In this document: positions 15,135 to 17,030 of the stretch, one piece after another | How the letters are laid out: each line of letters opens with the position of its first letter | Position numbering within the stretch: the first letter of the stretch is position 1 | NCBI GenBank assembly: GCA_008636095.1 | Contig: VSJD01000220.1 | Span: 1-17,030, forward strand | DNA length: 17,030 bases | Direction: 5' to 3' | From: Kiritimatiellota bacterium | GTDB lineage: Bacteria; Verrucomicrobiota; Kiritimatiellia; JAAZAB01 | Program-made: the position numbers and the translations under genes | Notes under the pieces: generated by a model | What the model was told of the DNA's origin: nothing | The model's input: only the letters and a program-made list of their open reading frames with translations | Databases searched by the model: none

Positions 15135-16031
15135 CTATTCAGGCAGGGTGCCGCACGTCAACGTCGTCCGGCCAGTCCATTGGGCGCCGGGGGCCAGCAC
15201 GACCGGCGCGCGCATGCGGCCGGTTTCAACACAGACCATGTGCCGATATTCATCATCGCCAAAATCTTCTAATCGCTTCGATTTTTCAATCCACGGGTTC
15301 CAGACCACAATGTCGTTCTGTCCGCTTTTCGCGATGGCGATCTTGCGCTTATTGCCCTGGTCATCCAGCACAACGCGATCGGGTGCATTGACATAGATCC
15401 GGTCGGTCTCCCGGTCAAACGTTATGACCTCCCGCGTCTCGACTGCCGGTCCAGGATGGAGAAAGTCCTCAAATGCCGTTCCTTGTAAGCCAAACAGGCT
15501 GGTTTGCGTGATATCGGCCACCTGGAAGTAGGTATGCAAGGCCGTCTGGAATGGGAACGGCGCAGAACCCGGATTTTTTACAGTGAACTCGAGGGTCAAT
15601 GCCAGCCCAAGCGATATCGTCAGTTGCAGGCAAAACGGATGCGGCCAGAGCGCGCGCGTTTGCGCATCGTCTTCCAGCTGGAGGATGATCGAAACCGCCC
15701 CATCCGCGCCCAACGCCGTACGTGCCACGACCCAAGCGCGGGCCCGGACCAGTCCATGTTTGGGAAGCGGGCCGTCGCCGAACTGCGGGAAAATTACCGG
15801 GATCCCGCCCCGGATGGGCACTCCATCCTGAAAGTGCGACACACAACTCACAAAAAGAACTTCGCATCCCCGCGCAGTCTGCCATGCGGTCACATGCGCG
15901 CCGTGCAAATAGATCTCGGCACGCGCGCCGGAAGCGTGCTCAAGCACGGCCTTAACCAATTGGCCCCGCCCTTCCGCAAAGCGGACCCGATCCGGTATGC
16001 CATATTTTTGCTGAAGTTGTCCTGGATTCAT
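15135..16031 (-). CDS. D-hexose-6-phosphate mutarotase (YeaD-like aldose 1-epimerase family)
   Basis: A 298-residue galactose-mutarotase-like beta-sandwich that should interconvert alpha and beta anomers of hexose-6-phosphates in the cytoplasm. Family motifs are clear: RGGIPVIFPQFG at 74-85 (R74), KHGLVRARAW with H92, ALHTYFQV with catalytic H166, IVVWNPW at 241-247, and DEYRHMVCVETG with catalytic E269. The length is normal for the family. The ATG lies 2 bases after the stop of the EF-hand gene, with GGTGGA about 10 bases upstream inside that gene, so translation is probably coupled. The pairing with an exported calcium-binding protein is unexpected. Other members of the aldose epimerase superfamily act on free sugars, but the RGG and NPW motifs favour the phosphate-specific group. 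Confidence 0.93.
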   Translation of the reverse strand: MNPGQLQQKYGIPDRVRFAEGRGQLVKAVLEHASGARAEIYLHGAHVTAWQTARGCEVLFVSCVSHFQDGVPIRGGIPVIFPQFGDGPLPKHGLVRARAWVVARTALGADGAVSIILQLEDDAQTRALWPHPFCLQLTISLGLALTLEFTVKNPGSAPFPFQTALHTYFQVADITQTSLFGLQGTAFEDFLHPGPAVETREVITFDRETDRIYVNAPDRVVLDDQGNKRKIAIAKSGQNDIVVWNPWIEKSKRLEDFGDDEYRHMVCVETGRMRAPVVLAPGAQWTGRTTLTCGTLPE

Positions 16032-16033
16032 GT

Positions 16034-16513
16034 TTAGAAATCCACCGACAATAGCCGGAACATGGGACGCCCGGTCAACTCGTCCGGTGTCAAATTGCTG
16101 TCCCGGTCCCGGTCCAGTGATTTAAACGAATCATTCAAGGCGCTCTTCCAGTCCGCCGTATCTGAAAATTCCGGGTAGCTGATCCTGCCGTTTCGATCTT
16201 TATCCATGGCTTCGAAATGCTTTTCGGCCTCCGGCGAATGGTTCACGGCCTTCCATTCCTCCAGCGTAATCATGCCGTCCTTATCCTGGTCGAGACGCTC
16301 AAAAGTGGATGTCTTGGCGTGCCCGGCAAACTCAGCCTGGCTCACCTGCCCATCGCTATTGGTATCGGCGCTTTGAAAAAAGGTTAACGTGGCGTTGGTT
16401 TGCGCGCGCGCCGCAGTCGCCAGCCCAACGGCGCTTGTTTGCGCCTGGGCCGCAACGGCCCAGATCACAAGGCCAAGTCCCATCATGAGCAGACATTGTC
16501 GAATTATTTGCAT
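16034..16513 (-). CDS. Exported EF-hand calcium-binding protein
   Basis: A 159-residue small protein. Residues 1-25 form a signal peptide (a basic start, the core CLLMMGLGLVIWAVAA, cleavage probable at AQA|Q), so it works outside the cytoplasm. Four EF-hand loops follow as two pairs: 50-61 (DTNSDGQVSQAE), 75-86 (DQDKDGMITLEE), 104-115 (DKDRNGRISYPE) and 134-145 (DRDRDSNLTPDE). In the fourth, Ser replaces the invariant Gly at loop position 6, which may weaken binding. AGGAGG 8 bases before the ATG supports the start. A plausible promoter lies at 16581-16609. It leads the run with mutarotase and esterase. The function beyond calcium binding is unknown. Confidence 0.9.
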   Translation of the reverse strand: MQIIRQCLLMMGLGLVIWAVAAQAQTSAVGLATAARAQTNATLTFFQSADTNSDGQVSQAEFAGHAKTSTFERLDQDKDGMITLEEWKAVNHSPEAEKHFEAMDKDRNGRISYPEFSDTADWKSALNDSFKSLDRDRDSNLTPDELTGRPMFRLLSVDF

Positions 16514-16551
16514 GCAACGATCCTCCTGTTAAGAATTACGCATCATGACGA

Positions 16552-16568
16552 AGCGGCAAAACGCCGCT
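16552..16568. repeat. Small hairpin in the leader of the EF-hand gene
   Basis: AGCGGC (16552-16557) and GCCGCT (16563-16568) are exact reverse complements around a 5-base loop. It lies a few bases after the predicted transcription start of the EF-hand gene and about 40 bases before its ATG, so it may stabilise the 5' end of the mRNA. Confidence 0.5.
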
Positions 16569-16580
16569 CCATAAAAGATT

Positions 16581-16609
16581 AGTTTATATTATCATCAGCG
16601 GATAATCAA
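16581..16609 (-). promoter_or_regulatory. Candidate promoter of the EF-hand/mutarotase/esterase run
   Basis: On the minus strand, TTGATT (16609-16604) is followed after 17 bases by TAAACT (16586-16581), or after 15 bases by TATAAA. The surroundings are AT-rich, unlike most of the window. The other bases of the gap 16514-16733 hold the hairpin, a short GAAAAA/TTTTTC inverted repeat at 16610-16624 and the palindrome. Confidence 0.4.
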
Positions 16610-16670
16610 GAAAAACGCTTTTTCACAGGACAAATTTTCTCAGAGAATTAGAGTTGCCCAATACAAAGAA

Positions 16671-16708
16671 AGGGGGCAGTCCGTGCATATATGCACGGAC
16701 TGCCCCCT
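16671..16708. repeat. 38-bp perfect palindrome, REP-like, possible terminator
   Basis: Every base from 16671 to 16708 pairs with its mirror around 16689/16690 with no spacer. The outer half-site is AGGGGGCAGTCCGTGC and the centre is GCATATATGC. It lies 25 bases beyond the stop of the minus-strand FG-GAP gene. On that strand it is followed by TTCTTTG, so it could act as a terminator. The GGGGGCAGTCC edge also resembles palindromes mobilised by REP-associated (RAYT, Y1) transposases; none is present here. Confidence 0.9.
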
Positions 16709-16733
16709 ACCCCTACCCTCGCATACACAGTCG

Positions 16734-17030
16734 TTACTGCACCGGGGTCCAGCCCGGCCCGCCCAAGACGCCCCCATTGAGGAGGATGATTCCGTTCGCC
16801 AACGAGTAGATGGACCAATACCCGGCATTATATACGGCCAGGTCGGACTTGCCGTCTCCGTCATAATCCCCTGGCACCGGGATGCAATCCGCCCCGCCCC
16901 AGGCACCACCGTCGAGCAGGATGATTCCATTCGCTAACGAGTAGATGGACCAATAGCCATCACGGTAAAAGGCCAGGTCGGACTTGCCGTCTCCGTCATA
17001 ATCCCCTGGCACCGGAATGCAATCCGCACC
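16734..17030 (-). CDS. FG-GAP/VCBS repeat protein, C-terminal end (5' partial)
   Basis: The frame is open to the right edge and ends with TAA at 16734-16736, so 98 C-terminal residues are visible and the start is outside. The GTG at 17012 is internal to a repeat. The visible part is a 45-residue tandem repeat: VPGDYDGDGKSDLA, then GYWSIYSLANGIILL, then GG.WGGADCIP, about two copies plus a final variant ending GGPGWTPVQ. The DYDGDGKSDLA segment is the calcium-binding FG-GAP/VCBS signature, seen in large secreted or surface beta-propeller proteins. The repeat period in DNA is exactly 135 bp and copies are nearly identical, which implies recent duplication or conversion. The substrate or partner is unknown. 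Confidence 0.85.
   Translation of the reverse strand, partial: GADCIPVPGDYDGDGKSDLAFYRDGYWSIYSLANGIILLDGGAWGGADCIPVPGDYDGDGKSDLAVYNAGYWSIYSLANGIILLNGGVLGGPGWTPVQ

Overview
The window looks like bacterial chromosome from the PVC group, most plausibly a Kiritimatiellota-, Lentisphaerota- or Verrucomicrobiota-like organism known from metagenomes. This is inference from recall, not a search. It rests on a GH106-like glycoside hydrolase beside a heparinase-like/beta-propeller protein, on 45-residue tandem FG-GAP repeats, and on the style of the intergenic repeats. No plasmid, phage or CRISPR genes are visible.

Layout. Bases 1-4670 (+) hold a two-gene carbohydrate block: the 3' part of a large protein with a probable heparinase-type beta-sandwich and an FG-GAP/PQQ-like propeller, overlapping by 4 bases a 1037-residue GH106-like (rhamnosidase superfamily) enzyme. 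Bases 4671-5081 carry tRNA-Arg(CCG) on the minus strand with a likely terminator, a perfect 12-bp hairpin and a heptamer repeat array. Next is mutS (+, 5082-7640). On the minus strand, 11093 down to 7775, come an ExoX-like DEDDh exonuclease, a membrane-anchored BEM46-type alpha/beta hydrolase and an L-fucose/L-arabinose isomerase family protein. A sugar nucleotidyltransferase (11270-12175, +) diverges from the exonuclease. A second minus-strand run from 16513 to 12336 reads: exported EF-hand protein, hexose-6-phosphate mutarotase, Abhydrolase_7-like esterase, long-chain acyl-CoA ligase. The right edge holds the C-terminal end of an FG-GAP repeat protein (-), with a 38-bp perfect palindrome just past its stop.

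How the genes fit together. The carbohydrate genes (lyase-like protein, GH106-like enzyme, isomerase, mutarotase, nucleotidyltransferase) suggest scavenging and interconversion of polysaccharide-derived sugars, including deoxysugars. mutS and the exonuclease serve DNA repair or turnover. The hydrolases and the acyl-CoA ligase handle esters and fatty acids. Only the 1-4670 pair and the 16513-14039 run look operonic.

The most unusual signal is not a gene. At least four intergenic gaps contain degenerate head-to-tail 7-bp repeats (consensus near RGAYGCC in two arrays, CAGAATM and CRYCSAA in others). They are often arranged as two facing arms with opposite orientation. Two arrays run through the stop codons of neighbouring genes, so the last residues of the exonuclease and of the acyl-CoA ligase are encoded by repeat DNA.
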